Source: Rhizomicrobium sp.
GTDB taxonomy: Bacteria > Pseudomonadota > Alphaproteobacteria > Micropepsales > Micropepsaceae
Reading direction: 5' to 3'
DNA: 64,000 bases
Assembly (NCBI GenBank): GCA_037200385.1
Contig: JBBCGL010000001.1
Span: 3,301,418-3,365,417 of the forward strand
Shown: positions 7,996-15,784 of the stretch, in pieces
Position numbering within the stretch: position 1 is the stretch's first letter
Layout of the letters: every line of letters starts with the position of its first letter
The notes under the pieces: generated by a model
What the model was told of the DNA's origin: nothing
Databases searched by the model: none
Seen by the model: the letters and a program-made list of their open reading frames with translations, nothing else
Position numbers and translations under genes: made by a program

Positions 7996-8592
7996 ATGCG
8001 CCGCCTGCCCCTGCTTGTACTGCCTGCCGTGCTCGCCGTCGCGCTGGTGCTGGGCTTTTTCGTCTGGCGGACCGGCGATGCCCTGCCGGGATTCGTCACG
8101 GCCAGCGGGACGGCGGCCGTCGGCGGACCGTTCACCCTGGTCGATCAGGACGGCCGTCGCCGTGCCTCCGCGAGCTTCGCCGGACGCTACATGCTGATCT
8201 ATTTCGGCTATTCCTACTGTCCCGATGTCTGTCCCACGACGCTGAGCCTGATGGGCGATGCGCTGTCGAAGGTCGGTCCGAAGGCGGGCCGCATCGTCCC
8301 GATCTTCATCACCATCGATCCGGAACGCGACACCCCGCGCCAGCTCAAGACCTATATGCGGGCCTTCGGGCCGCAATTCGTCGGGCTGACCGGCGACCTG
8401 GCGGCGATCCGGACGGTGGCCGCGGCGTATCGCGTCTATTTCCGCAAGCAGCCGCTCGCGCAGGGCGGCTACGGCATGGACCACTCGAACGTAATCTATC
8501 TCATGGGCCCGGACGGCAAGTTCCTCGCCTATTGGGACGACACCGCGATCGGGCCCGACGCGCTGGCCGCCGCGCTGCGCGAGAAGACTTAA
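7996..8592 (+). CDS. senC: SCO1/SenC family copper-binding protein
   Basis: 198 residues from the ATG at 7996. An N-terminal hydrophobic anchor (about 4-24) puts the thioredoxin-fold domain in the periplasm. The copper-site cysteines C75 and C79 lie in SYCPDVCPTT and the distal histidine is H163 in MDHSNVIYL. SCO proteins deliver copper to the CuA site of cytochrome c oxidase and can act as thiol-disulfide reductants. Divergence from regB, as in Rhodobacter, links oxidase maturation with redox sensing. The stop overlaps that of the convergent VOC gene. Confidence 0.93.
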   Translation: MRRLPLLVLPAVLAVALVLGFFVWRTGDALPGFVTASGTAAVGGPFTLVDQDGRRRASASFAGRYMLIYFGYSYCPDVCPTTLSLMGDALSKVGPKAGRIVPIFITIDPERDTPRQLKTYMRAFGPQFVGLTGDLAAIRTVAAAYRVYFRKQPLAQGGYGMDHSNVIYLMGPDGKFLAYWDDTAIGPDALAAALREKT

Positions 8593-8999
8593 GGCGTCTT
8601 CGCCTCGAACAGTCCCATGCGGTTGCCGGCCGGATCCTTGAACAGCACGAAGCGGCCCGCCGGGATCGCGATCTTGGGCGTGACGACCTCGCCGCCCGAG
8701 GCCGTGACCTTCTGGATCGCCGCGTCGAGATCCGGCACGCCGATATAGAGGACCTTCTCCGCCGGGTCCTGGCGCAGCGCACCGGCGAGGTTCGGCGTCT
8801 TGATCAAATTGCCCGCGTCGATGTCCCAGCCGAAATTGCCGGCATAGAACGCGTGCAGCTTCGCGGCATCGGGGCCGGCGATGTCGAAGAAGACGATGGG
8901 GGCGGGGGGCGTGGCGGGCGCGCCGGTTGCGTCGGCAGCATGCGCCGCCTGTGAGAGCGGCAAGAGCAGAGCAAGAATTGCGATGATCGTGTTGCGCAT
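8589..8999 (-). CDS. Exported VOC (glyoxalase/bleomycin-resistance) fold protein
   Basis: 136 residues with a Sec signal peptide (MRNTIIAILALLLPLSQAAHA, cleavage near 21). One betaalphabetabetabeta module of the vicinal-oxygen-chelate family follows: VFFDIAGPDAAKLHAFYAGNFGW, then VLYIGVPDLDAAIQKVTASGGEVVTP and RFVLFKDPAGNRMGLFE. A periplasmic location is unusual for this family. The function is unknown. Its start lies 12 bases after folD, so it is probably the last gene of the yggT-yggU-folD operon. Confidence 0.8.
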   Translation of the reverse strand: MRNTIIAILALLLPLSQAAHAADATGAPATPPAPIVFFDIAGPDAAKLHAFYAGNFGWDIDAGNLIKTPNLAGALRQDPAEKVLYIGVPDLDAAIQKVTASGGEVVTPKIAIPAGRFVLFKDPAGNRMGLFEAKTP

Positions 9000-9011
9000 G
9001 ATGGTCTCTCC

Positions 9012-9896
9012 TCAGATGTCCGGCATGGCCAGGCCCGACTGCAGCGCCGCTGCGATCAGCGTGTTGCGCATCAGGCAGACGATGGTCATCGCGCCGACCC
9101 CGCCCGGGACCGGCGTGATATGGCCGGCGATCTTCGCCGCGGCCTCGTAGTCGACATCGCCGACCACTCTCGTCTTGCCGCCGCCCGCGTCGATCCGGTT
9201 GATCCCGACATCGATCACCACGGCGCCCGGCTTGACCCAGTCGCCTTGGACATAGTTCGGCCTGCCGATGGCGGCGACAAGGATGTCGGCGCGGCGCGCC
9301 AGGCCCGGCAGGTCGCGCGTCTTCGAATGCGCCATGGTCACGGTCGCATTGGCGGCCAGGAAAAGCTGCGCCGACGGCTTGCCGAACAGCAGCGAGCGCC
9401 CGATCACCAGCACGTCCTGTCCCGCGACGTCGCCGACATACTCCTTCAGCAGCATCATGACGCCGGCCGGCGTGCAGGAGACCAGATGCGCCCGGCCGCC
9501 GAGCAGCAGCCCGGCATTGGTCGGGGTCAGCGCGTCGACGTCCTTGGCGGGATCGAGCATGTCGAGCACCGCGGCATCGCGCACCTGCGGCGGGAGCGGC
9601 ATCTGGACCAGTATTCCGTGTACGGACTTATCCGCGTTGAGCGCCGCGATCCGCGCCAGCACCTCGGCCTCGCCGGCGTCGGCGGGCAGCGAATAGTGCA
9701 GCGAACGGAAGCCCAGCGCCTCGGCGGTCTTGCCCTTGGACCGGATATAGATCTCGCTCGCCGGATCGTTGCCGACCAGCACGGTCGCCAGGCCCGGGAC
9801 CAGGCCATGCGCCGCCTTCAGCCGCTCGGTCTCCGCCGCGACGCGCGCGCGCAGCTTTGCGGCATAGGCCTTTCCGTCGATGATCCGTGCCGTCAC
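9012..9896 (-). CDS. folD: Bifunctional methylenetetrahydrofolate dehydrogenase / methenyl-THF cyclohydrolase FolD
   Basis: 294 residues, the usual FolD length. Family signatures are SEIYIRSKGKTAEALG (containing the catalytic Tyr and Lys), GILVQMPLPP, and the NADP site VLVIGRSLLFGKPSAQLFL, ending with PVPGGVGAMTIVCLMRNTL. The enzyme interconverts 5,10-methylene-THF and 10-formyl-THF in the cytoplasm for purine and formyl-Met synthesis. It overlaps the upstream DUF167 gene by four bases, so the two are translationally coupled. Confidence 0.97.
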   Translation of the reverse strand: MTARIIDGKAYAAKLRARVAAETERLKAAHGLVPGLATVLVGNDPASEIYIRSKGKTAEALGFRSLHYSLPADAGEAEVLARIAALNADKSVHGILVQMPLPPQVRDAAVLDMLDPAKDVDALTPTNAGLLLGGRAHLVSCTPAGVMMLLKEYVGDVAGQDVLVIGRSLLFGKPSAQLFLAANATVTMAHSKTRDLPGLARRADILVAAIGRPNYVQGDWVKPGAVVIDVGINRIDAGGGKTRVVGDVDYEAAAKIAGHITPVPGGVGAMTIVCLMRNTLIAAALQSGLAMPDI

Positions 9897-10234
9897 GCGG
9901 CGTCTCCGATGCGCTCCAGCCGCGCGACCAGGGCGGGCGTCGCGGCGATGACGATGGACTTTAGCCGGGCCGTTTCGCCGGCGACGATGCGGATGGCGGA
10001 TTTCGGTACATCCAGCGCGTTGGCCAGGAGCGCGATCAGCGCCGCATTGGCCTTGCCGTCCTCGGGCGGCACGGCCACCCGGGCCTTCAGATAGACGCGC
10101 CCGTCGGCGCCGGTGCGCCAGCCGTCGATGGCATCGCGGCCGCCTTTGGGCGTCAAGCGCAGCAGGAGGGCGATCCCGCCATCGCCACGGCGCCAGCGCG
10201 CCGTGCCGGTTGTGTCGGCGAGAACGGCCGTCAT
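9893..10234 (-). CDS. DUF167 (YggU) family protein
   Basis: 113 residues. Typical family pattern: LLLRLTPKGGRDAIDGW, VYLKARVAVPPEDGKANAAL and SAIRIVAGETARLKSIVI. The family is a small cytoplasmic fold of unknown biochemical role. It overlaps yggT by four bases upstream and folD by four bases downstream; the yggT-yggU pairing is widely conserved, and this one is extended into folate metabolism. Confidence 0.9.
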   Translation of the reverse strand: MTAVLADTTGTARWRRGDGGIALLLRLTPKGGRDAIDGWRTGADGRVYLKARVAVPPEDGKANAALIALLANALDVPKSAIRIVAGETARLKSIVIAATPALVARLERIGDAA

Positions 10235-10545
10235 CCGGACAGCCTCACCAGATAGGCGAACAGCTCGTCGAAGAAGACCTGCGCCACCAGCAGCGCCAGC
10301 CAGACGAACAGCGGCGACAGGTCCAGATTGCCCACTGGCGGGATCACGCGCCGGACGCGGCGATAGAGCGGCTCGGTGAGCGCATCGAGCGTGCGGAGCA
10401 CCTGCCGGACCGTCGGATTGCTCATGTTGAGCACACCCAGCACGATCAGCCAGCTCATGATCACCGAAACGATCACCACCAGCATGGCCAGGCTGAGCAG
10501 ATAATGCACCGCGACGGCGAGCGGAACGAAGATCACGCGAAGCAT
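10231..10545 (-). CDS. YggT family integral membrane protein
   Basis: 104 residues from the ATG at 10545, preceded by AGGCGG; a longer frame to 10611 is rejected because it lacks family similarity. Two hydrophobic blocks (about 8-40 and 80-98) flank the conserved amphipathic section LRTLDALTEPLYRRVRRVIPP, the YggT signature. The family is linked to osmotic and ion homeostasis and to membrane or division site organisation. First gene of the leftward yggT-yggU-folD-VOC operon, divergent from the tRNA-Ala promoter. Confidence 0.9.
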   Translation of the reverse strand: MLRVIFVPLAVAVHYLLSLAMLVVIVSVIMSWLIVLGVLNMSNPTVRQVLRTLDALTEPLYRRVRRVIPPVGNLDLSPLFVWLALLVAQVFFDELFAYLVRLSG

Positions 10546-10648
10546 GGGACCGCCTAATGTTGCGCCGCGAAGGGCACGCGCCGTTGTACCGGGAGCGTCG
10601 AGGCTTTCCAAGCGGTTAGGACCGGCGCGACCGCCCGATATTGGCGCC

Positions 10649-10678
10649 TTGACAGGCCGAGGCCTCGCTCCCTACATA
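10649..10678 (+). promoter_or_regulatory. Promoter of tRNA-Ala
   Basis: A perfect TTGACA (10649-10654), an 18-base spacer and TACATA (10673-10678), followed about 40 bases later by the tRNA 5' end. Confidence 0.65.
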
Positions 10679-10718
10679 CGCGCCCGCGCCGGGGTGACCT
10701 CGCGCGGATGCGTGGTTC

Positions 10719-10794
10719 GGGGCTGTAGCTCAGTTGGGAGAGCGCCTCGTTCGCAATGAGGAGGTCAGCGGTTCGATCCCGCTCAGCTCCACCA
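10719..10794 (+). tRNA. tRNA-Ala (anticodon CGC)
   Basis: 76 bases including an encoded CCA. Acceptor stem GGGGCTG pairs with CAGCTCC and contains the G3:U70 wobble pair, the alanine identity element. D arm GCTC/GAGC, anticodon stem CCTCG/TGAGG with loop TTCGCAA giving anticodon CGC (codon GCG), T arm AGCGG-TTCGATC-CCGCT. All arms are intact. Confidence 0.97.
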
Positions 10795-10946
10795 ACCTAC
10801 GCTGCGCGGCAGCGGAGGTTGCCCGCCGAGCCCGCAGGGCGAAGGAGGGCCGAGCCACGATCGCGCAGCTTCGGTTGGCAAGCCAACCTACGCCCTCGTA
10901 GTTTCTGCATCGCAGTGCGCTGCGCAGCAGCGGAGGCTACCGCGCC
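10795..10946 (+). repeat. REP-like intergenic segment downstream of tRNA-Ala
   Basis: 152 bases without a gene. Two imperfect direct repeats flank it: 10801-10820 and 10919-10938 match at 18 of 20 bases. Between them is the hairpin GGTTGGC-AA-GCCAACC (10873-10888) and a GC-rich gccgagcc-cgcagggcgaagg stretch. It looks like a palindromic extragenic repeat and may also terminate the tRNA. Confidence 0.45.
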
Positions 10947-12158
10947 TCACTTCCCCACATATGCCACGCGCCAAACGACCTTCCCGGCGTCGTCCGCGAT
11001 CAGCAGGCTGCCGTCCTTCGCGACGGCCAATCCGGCCGGGCGGCCCCAGACCTGGGCGGGTTGGCCGTCCTTGCCGCCGCCGCTCCAAAAGCCGGTGACG
11101 AAATTCTCATAGCCGCCGGCCGGCCGGCCGTTCCGGAAATGCACCCGGACCACTTTGTAGCCGGTGGGCGCGCCGGAATTCCACGAGCCATGCAGCGCCA
11201 CGAACGCGTCGCCCTTGAACGACGCCGGGAACTGCGCGCCCTCATAGAAGACGAGACCCAGCGGCGCCGAATGGGCATGGAACAGCAGGTCCGGCATCGT
11301 CGCCTTCGCCACCAGGTCGGGCCGCTTGGCGCCCCAATCGGGATCGGGATGCGGCCCGAGATAGGCATAGGGCCAGCCATAGAACGCACCCGGCTGCACA
11401 TGCGTCAGGTAGTCGGGCACCAAGGCGTCGCCCAGACCGTCGCGCTCGTTCACGGTGACGAAGAGATCGTCCGTACCCGGATAGAACTGCAGGCCGACCG
11501 GGTTGCGGATGCCGCTGGCATAGGTCCGGAGCGTGCCGTCGGGCGCCACCGTCTGCACCGTGGCGCGGGTCGGCGGATCCTCGCCGACATTGCTGGCGCT
11601 GCCGATGCCGATATAGAGCGTGCCCCTGGAATCGACCGCCAGATCGCGGGTCCAGTGGTTGCCGAGCGGCGAGAGGTCCTTGACGCTGGTCACCCGCGTC
11701 TTCTTGCCGGCGGTCTTCGCGCCGTCGGCATAGGCAAGCCGCCAGACCGCCTGCACGTCGCTGACATAGAGCGCACCCTGCGCGAAGACGAGGCCATGCG
11801 GCTTGTCGAAGCCGGACGCGAAGGTCGAGGCCGCGACCTTGCCGCCGGCCGCATGCAACAGCGTGATCTTGCCGATCCCCGGCTCGGCCAGGAACACGTC
11901 GCCGTTCGGCGCCAGCGCCATCCAGCGCGGATTGGACAGGCCCGCGGCATAGATTTCGATCCGGAATCCCGGCGGCACGGCGGGCAAGGTGCCGGCGGGC
12001 CGCGCCACCACGGTGGAATGGTTGTCGACCCCTGGCGTCGCATAGGGCTTCGGCAAGTCCTTGACCGAAATGGAGAAAGTCTGTCCCGGCTGGTCGGCGG
12101 CTGCGGCAAGGACGGCGCTGGCGGCGAACGCGGCAACGAATGTCAGGCGGCGGATCAT
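10947..12158 (-). CDS. Exported PQQ-dependent sugar dehydrogenase-like beta-propeller (GSDH family)
   Basis: 403 residues from the ATG at 12158, with GGAG nine bases upstream. A Sec signal peptide (ends near ASAVLAAAA) directs it to the periplasm. Propeller repeats include IYAAGLSNPRWMALAPNGDVFLAE, FDKPHGLVFAQGALYVSD, GNHWTRDLAVDSRGTLYIGIGS, ASGIRNPVGLQFYPGTDDLFVTVNERDGLGD and LHGSWNSG, characteristic of the glucose/sorbosone dehydrogenase (PF07995) family. Likely oxidises a sugar or polyol with PQQ. No PQQ synthesis genes are in the window, so the cofactor is inferred from the family. Confidence 0.85.
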   Translation of the reverse strand: MIRRLTFVAAFAASAVLAAAADQPGQTFSISVKDLPKPYATPGVDNHSTVVARPAGTLPAVPPGFRIEIYAAGLSNPRWMALAPNGDVFLAEPGIGKITLLHAAGGKVAASTFASGFDKPHGLVFAQGALYVSDVQAVWRLAYADGAKTAGKKTRVTSVKDLSPLGNHWTRDLAVDSRGTLYIGIGSASNVGEDPPTRATVQTVAPDGTLRTYASGIRNPVGLQFYPGTDDLFVTVNERDGLGDALVPDYLTHVQPGAFYGWPYAYLGPHPDPDWGAKRPDLVAKATMPDLLFHAHSAPLGLVFYEGAQFPASFKGDAFVALHGSWNSGAPTGYKVVRVHFRNGRPAGGYENFVTGFWSGGGKDGQPAQVWGRPAGLAVAKDGSLLIADDAGKVVWRVAYVGK

Positions 12159-12180
12159 GCGGGGCTCCGGCAAGGAAGGC

Positions 12181-12199
12181 TTTACGAGCTTAGCGTAAA
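12181..12199. promoter_or_regulatory. Inverted repeat in divergent intergenic region, candidate operator
   Basis: TTTACG (12181-12186), seven bases, CGTAAA (12194-12199), in the 68-bp gap between the leftward sugar dehydrogenase and the rightward 12227 gene. The perfect half-sites and the position suggest a regulator site; the protein is unknown. Confidence 0.4.
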
Positions 12200-12226
12200 T
12201 CTGAGGGCGAAACGTGCGAGCCCGTC

Positions 12227-12658
12227 ATGCGATCCGTTTGTCTTGCGACCCTGCTGTGCCTGGCCTTCGCCCTGGCCGCGCCGGCGCGCGCCGACGATGG
12301 CGACGGAGACGCCAAGGCGCCGAAGCACAAGGTCACCCAGTCCGACTCCTATCTGATGATCGATCCGATCTACACCGCGATCATCGACGACGACCGCCCG
12401 GTCGGCATCCTGATGCTGGGCGTCGGGATCGATATCCCGGACGCCAAGCTGCGCGCCGCGGCGCTGCATGCCATGCCGGTCCTGCGCGACGGCTTTCTGC
12501 GGAACATGATGGCGTTCAGCACCACGGCGGTGCGCACCACGCGCCAGCCCGACGTGACGGCGATCGCCGACCGGCTCCAGGGCGTGACCGACCGCGTGCT
12601 CGGCCGCAAGGGCGCCAGGCTCCTGCTCGCGCAGGTCGCGATGCGGGTCACGAAGTAG
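12227..12658 (+). CDS. Exported small protein, weakly FliL-like
   Basis: 143 residues with a signal peptide (MRSVCLATLLCLAFALAAPARA, cleavage near 22), then an acidic DDGDGD stretch. The rest has a beta-strand (PVGILMLGVGIDIPDAKLR), a helix (AMPVLRDGFLRNMMAFSTT) and a final helix-strand (DRLQGVTDRVLGRKGARLLLAQVAMRV). This pattern resembles the periplasmic part of FliL-type proteins, but no flagellar genes are nearby and the resemblance is only by eye. Function unknown. Divergent from the sugar dehydrogenase across a palindrome. Confidence 0.6.
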   Translation: MRSVCLATLLCLAFALAAPARADDGDGDAKAPKHKVTQSDSYLMIDPIYTAIIDDDRPVGILMLGVGIDIPDAKLRAAALHAMPVLRDGFLRNMMAFSTTAVRTTRQPDVTAIADRLQGVTDRVLGRKGARLLLAQVAMRVTK

Positions 12659-12663
12659 CGGCC

Positions 12664-13458
12664 TCACATCGCGCTGATGCCGCCATCGACCTTCAGCTCG
12701 GCGCCGGTGACGAATTTGGCTTCGTCGCTGGCGAGATAGAGGACCGCATAGGCGATGTCGTCGGGCTCGCCGATCTTGCCCAGCGGAACCTGCCGCGCCA
12801 GCTTGGCGTAAGCTTCCTCCCGGCCGAAGCGCTGCACCAGATCGTCGAGGATCGGGGTGGCGATGAACACCGGATGGACCGAGTTCGATCGGATGTTCAA
12901 TCCTTTCTTCGCGCAATAGAGCGCGACCGACTTCGAGAGGTGCCGCACGCCGGCCTTGGCCGAGTTGTAGGCCGCCATGTTGTGGCCGGCGATGATTCCC
13001 GAGATCGACGAGATGTTGACGATCGAGCCGCCCAGCCCGTCGGCCTTCACGCTCTTCGCCATCCAGGCGATGGCGTGCTTGCAGCCGAGGAACACGCCGT
13101 CGAGATCGATGGCGTGCACCTTGCGCCATTCCTCCAGCGTGGTCTGCTCGAGATCCTTGGTCAGGCTGATGCCGGCATTGTTGACCAGCACGTGCAGGCC
13201 GCCGAAGGCGTCGGCGGTTTCGGCGAGCACGCGGACCCAATCGTCTTCGCTCGTGACGTCGTGCTTGAGCGCGATCGCCGCACCCGCGCGCGCCGCGTTG
13301 ATCGAGGCCGCGACCGCTTCCGCGCCCGCGACATTGACGTCGGTCACCGCGACCCGCGCTCCTTCGCGCGCCAGCATCCGCGCCGTCGCCTCGCCCAAGC
13401 CCTGCGCCCCGCCCGTGATCAGCGCGATCTTGCCGTGAACCCGTCCCGTCATTGCCAC
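12664..13458 (-). CDS. SDR family NAD(P)-dependent oxidoreductase
   Basis: 264 residues, classical SDR length. Cofactor loop TGGAQGLG (15-22), the Asp in VAVTDVN (D40) favouring NAD(H), NNAG at 93-96, catalytic Ser in VNISSISG, and Y164-x-x-x-K168 (YNSAKAG). The C-terminal FVTGAELKVDGGISAM closes the fold as in 3-alpha/20-beta-hydroxysteroid and glucose-1-dehydrogenase-like enzymes. Substrate unknown. Convergent with the small 12227 gene. Confidence 0.9.
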   Translation of the reverse strand: MAMTGRVHGKIALITGGAQGLGEATARMLAREGARVAVTDVNVAGAEAVAASINAARAGAAIALKHDVTSEDDWVRVLAETADAFGGLHVLVNNAGISLTKDLEQTTLEEWRKVHAIDLDGVFLGCKHAIAWMAKSVKADGLGGSIVNISSISGIIAGHNMAAYNSAKAGVRHLSKSVALYCAKKGLNIRSNSVHPVFIATPILDDLVQRFGREEAYAKLARQVPLGKIGEPDDIAYAVLYLASDEAKFVTGAELKVDGGISAM

Positions 13459-13668
13459 TCCCGGCCGATTTCGGCCTCGCTCTACCCGCTCATGGGTAGC
13501 ACAACATTTTGTAGTTGCGCGCCGAGAGACACATAGGTGCGCTGAGAATCTTTGCTACTGGAGCGGGAATTTCTTGGCGTTTTGACTGATTCGAACGTAG
13601 AGTCAAGGCAAAAGATGCCAATTCTGGCCAATGCCGGAATGAAATGGCACAGAGCGGTGGGGAACCTG

Positions 13669-13905
13669 ATGGACGAGACCGAATACAAGGACGCCAGGGA
13701 AGGCAAGACGACGGTGCAGATGCGCCTGACCATTCCGTCGCGCGCCTATGACTACCTCACGCATCTCAAGTCCAGCACGGTCCTCGGTGCCACCGAGAAC
13801 GACGTCGCCGCGCATCTTCTCATTCAGCTCCTGCACGAATGGAAGATGAAGCAATTCCGCGAGCCCCCCGCACAGACAGGTGAGCCACCCAGATTTTCAA
13901 GTTGA
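13669..13905 (+). CDS. Small hypothetical cytoplasmic protein
   Basis: 78 residues from the ATG at 13669, chosen because ggtgggga (13656-13663) gives a good ribosome-binding site; in-frame ATGs at 13552, 13615 and 13642 have none. The core TTVQMRLTIPSRAYDYLTHL, then LGATENDVAAHLLIQLLHEW, reads as a strand followed by two helices, a layout reminiscent of small ribbon-helix-helix-like proteins, though no family is recognised. Codon use is less GC-rich than neighbours. It is followed 25 bases later by a small membrane protein, probably in one transcript. Confidence 0.55.
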   Translation: MDETEYKDAREGKTTVQMRLTIPSRAYDYLTHLKSSTVLGATENDVAAHLLIQLLHEWKMKQFREPPAQTGEPPRFSS

Positions 13906-13930
13906 ACGCATGCAATAGGACGAGATTTCG

Positions 13931-14203
13931 ATGCCCAGCCTATGGTCGAAGCTCACACGAATCGTCAAGCGCAATGCCGGCCGGAAGCGAAACGCGCCGG
14001 CGCGCGAAAGCCGCGAGGACGCGCATCATCGCCGCCGCAAGGAGATCATCGGATTTGTCCTGCTGGGCGCCGTGATCGTTGTGAGCCTGGTCCTCATTGT
14101 CGTGCCGGGCGTCTCGAATGAGCAGTTCAATTGGGCGGACAGGATCATCAGCGGCGTGACGGGTGGCGTGATCGGTTTCCTGTCGGGACGAAGACCCGGC
14201 TAG
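13931..14203 (+). CDS. Small basic single- or double-span membrane protein
   Basis: 90 residues. A strongly basic N-terminus (about 1-37, many Arg/Lys/His) precedes a hydrophobic helix (about 39-60, IIGFVLLGAVIVVSLVLIVV). A polar turn and a second weaker hydrophobic segment (IISGVTGGVIGFLSG) follow. AGGACGAG upstream supports the start. The charge pattern predicts a cytoplasmic N-terminus. No family recognised. Likely cotranscribed with the 13669 gene. Confidence 0.6.
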   Translation: MPSLWSKLTRIVKRNAGRKRNAPARESREDAHHRRRKEIIGFVLLGAVIVVSLVLIVVPGVSNEQFNWADRIISGVTGGVIGFLSGRRPG

Positions 14204-14485
14204 CGCGACCGCATTGTCGGCACGGGTCGGATTTTCGGATCACCCAAGCATATCGACTTGCCGGCATGGGAGCTTCTGCTTTTTCCGTCCTGGTTCGGCC
14301 ATCGCACATGGCACCCAACGCCCGCAACGTCGGACGCGACCATGGGGCACGGTCCAAATGGGCCGATTCACGGCGGTCTCCGCTTCGCTCTTCCATCCGC
14401 GGCGCGATCACGCCGCCGAAGATTTGCCGGCCGGTCCAACCAGTCAACGCCCAAAATCGGCCGGATCGGGATTTTGCACGCCGCG
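14204..14485. other. Gene-free interval
   Basis: 282 bases between the small membrane protein and the crotonase 3' end. Frames are open on both strands but their translations are Arg/Pro/Ser-rich and lack protein character. No clear terminator, repeat or RNA was seen. Confidence 0.4.
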
Positions 14486-15289
14486 TCAGCGGCCGGTGAA
14501 TTTCGGTTCGCGTTTCTCGAGGAAGGCCTTGATCGCCTCGCGGTAGTCCTCGCTCGTGGTCGCAAGCGCGTATTGGTCGAGGTCCATGAACGTCGTCGCC
14601 TGGTGCAGGGCGTTGGTCGCGGCGTTGACGCCCTGCTTGGACATGCGCACGGCATTGGGCGGAAGTTTCGCGACCTTCGCGGCCCAACGCCGTGCTGCGG
14701 CCAGCGCTTGGCCGTCGGGCGCGACTTCATCCGCAAGGCCCCAGGCAAGCGCCTGCGCCGCCCCGACCTTCTCGCCGAACAGCACGAACTGCTTGGTGCG
14801 CGAGGGGCCGATCAGCGACACCAGGCGCGGCACGGCATGCCAGCTCATGTTCATGCCCAGCGGAATCTCGGGCAGGCGCATGTGCGCGCCGTCCGCCATG
14901 ATGCGGAAATCGCACGCCGCCGCCAACGCGCCGCCGCCGCCGATGCAATATTTCTCTATGGCGCAGAGCGTGACCTGCTCGACCGCTTCCCAGGCGTCGC
15001 ACAGATCCGGGCCGATCTTGGTCATATGCCGGCGTTCGAGCAGGCCCGCGGCGCGGCGGCGGTCCATCGCCGGATCCTTCAGATCGGCGCCCGCGGTGAA
15101 GGCCCCGGCGCCGGTGACGATCACCGCCTGGGTCTCGAGATCGTCGGCGAAGCTGCGCGCCGCCTGCGTCATCTCGAGGATGAGCTGCCGCGACAGCGCG
15201 TTGCGCCCGTCGCCGCGATCCATCGTCACCACGGCGACCGCGCCCTCGCGTGCGATGGAAACGAACTCACCCAGTCTGACGATGGTCAT
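14486..15289 (-). CDS. Enoyl-CoA hydratase/isomerase family protein lacking one catalytic Glu
   Basis: 267 residues from the ATG at 15289 (MTIVRLGEF); the longer frame to 15400 runs through the next gene. Crotonase features are GAGAFTAGADLKD (CoA and oxyanion loop), IGGGGALAAACDFRI (second oxyanion Gly) and LPEIPLGMNMSW. The position of the first catalytic Glu (E144 in rat crotonase, GGGCE) is A121 here, while the second is kept as E141 in LPEIPLG. It may therefore be an isomerase, a thioesterase-like or another crotonase activity rather than a standard hydratase. Confidence 0.85.
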   Translation of the reverse strand: MTIVRLGEFVSIAREGAVAVVTMDRGDGRNALSRQLILEMTQAARSFADDLETQAVIVTGAGAFTAGADLKDPAMDRRRAAGLLERRHMTKIGPDLCDAWEAVEQVTLCAIEKYCIGGGGALAAACDFRIMADGAHMRLPEIPLGMNMSWHAVPRLVSLIGPSRTKQFVLFGEKVGAAQALAWGLADEVAPDGQALAAARRWAAKVAKLPPNAVRMSKQGVNAATNALHQATTFMDLDQYALATTSEDYREAIKAFLEKREPKFTGR

Positions 15290-15308
15290 GCACGCCCCGA
15301 TCGATGCG

Positions 15309-15761
15309 TTAAACCAGCTTTTCCAACTCCAGCGCCGAGCGGACGCCCTCCGGCAGACAATAGCGGCAGCAACCTTCGTTGATGTCCCATGCGACATCAA
15401 ATAGCCATGTGCCTTCTTTATAGCCTTCAGTATGCGTCAGCCGACGCCCCAAAGCTCCCATTAGGCCGGCGAACTGTGCGGGCGTATAATGCGTCTTGTC
15501 TTGAAGCTCCGTGGCCAAAACGCTGTGGGGGTGTGCTTCGTAGAGCGTCCGGAAGACGATCAGCTGTTCGGCCGACAATGGGCGGCGGCTCAGGACAAGC
15601 CGCGCTTCCTCCACGTTTACATAGCGTTTTTCGCCGGTTACCGCGACAGCGACCGCAGCCCCGCCGCTTCCGGCGTCGCGGCCAGGGCTGGGAGCGGGTT
15701 GGATGCTGGGAAGGATCCGGGCAATTTCATCCGGAGTGCCTTCGTATATTGTGACTTTCAT
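15309..15761 (-). CDS. Hypothetical protein under a palindromic operator
   Basis: 150 residues, start supported by GGAG seven bases upstream. No family recognised. The N-terminus MKVTIYEGTPDEIARIL is a strand-helix, then a Pro/Gly/Ala-rich linker (22-45). Residues about 50-110 (VEEARLVLSRRPLSAEQLIVFRTLYEA ... TELQDKTHYTPAQFAGLMGALGRRL) look like a helical, possibly winged-helix DNA-binding unit. The C-terminus has WDINEGCCRYCLPEGV with three cysteines. Base composition is more AT-rich than neighbours. The upstream 71-bp gap holds two inverted repeats sharing ATGCTAAT, so it may be autoregulated; this is inference. Confidence 0.6.
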   Translation of the reverse strand: MKVTIYEGTPDEIARILPSIQPAPSPGRDAGSGGAAVAVAVTGEKRYVNVEEARLVLSRRPLSAEQLIVFRTLYEAHPHSVLATELQDKTHYTPAQFAGLMGALGRRLTHTEGYKEGTWLFDVAWDINEGCCRYCLPEGVRSALELEKLV

Positions 15762-15784
15762 GAGATACTCCGTTCGCCTAACAC

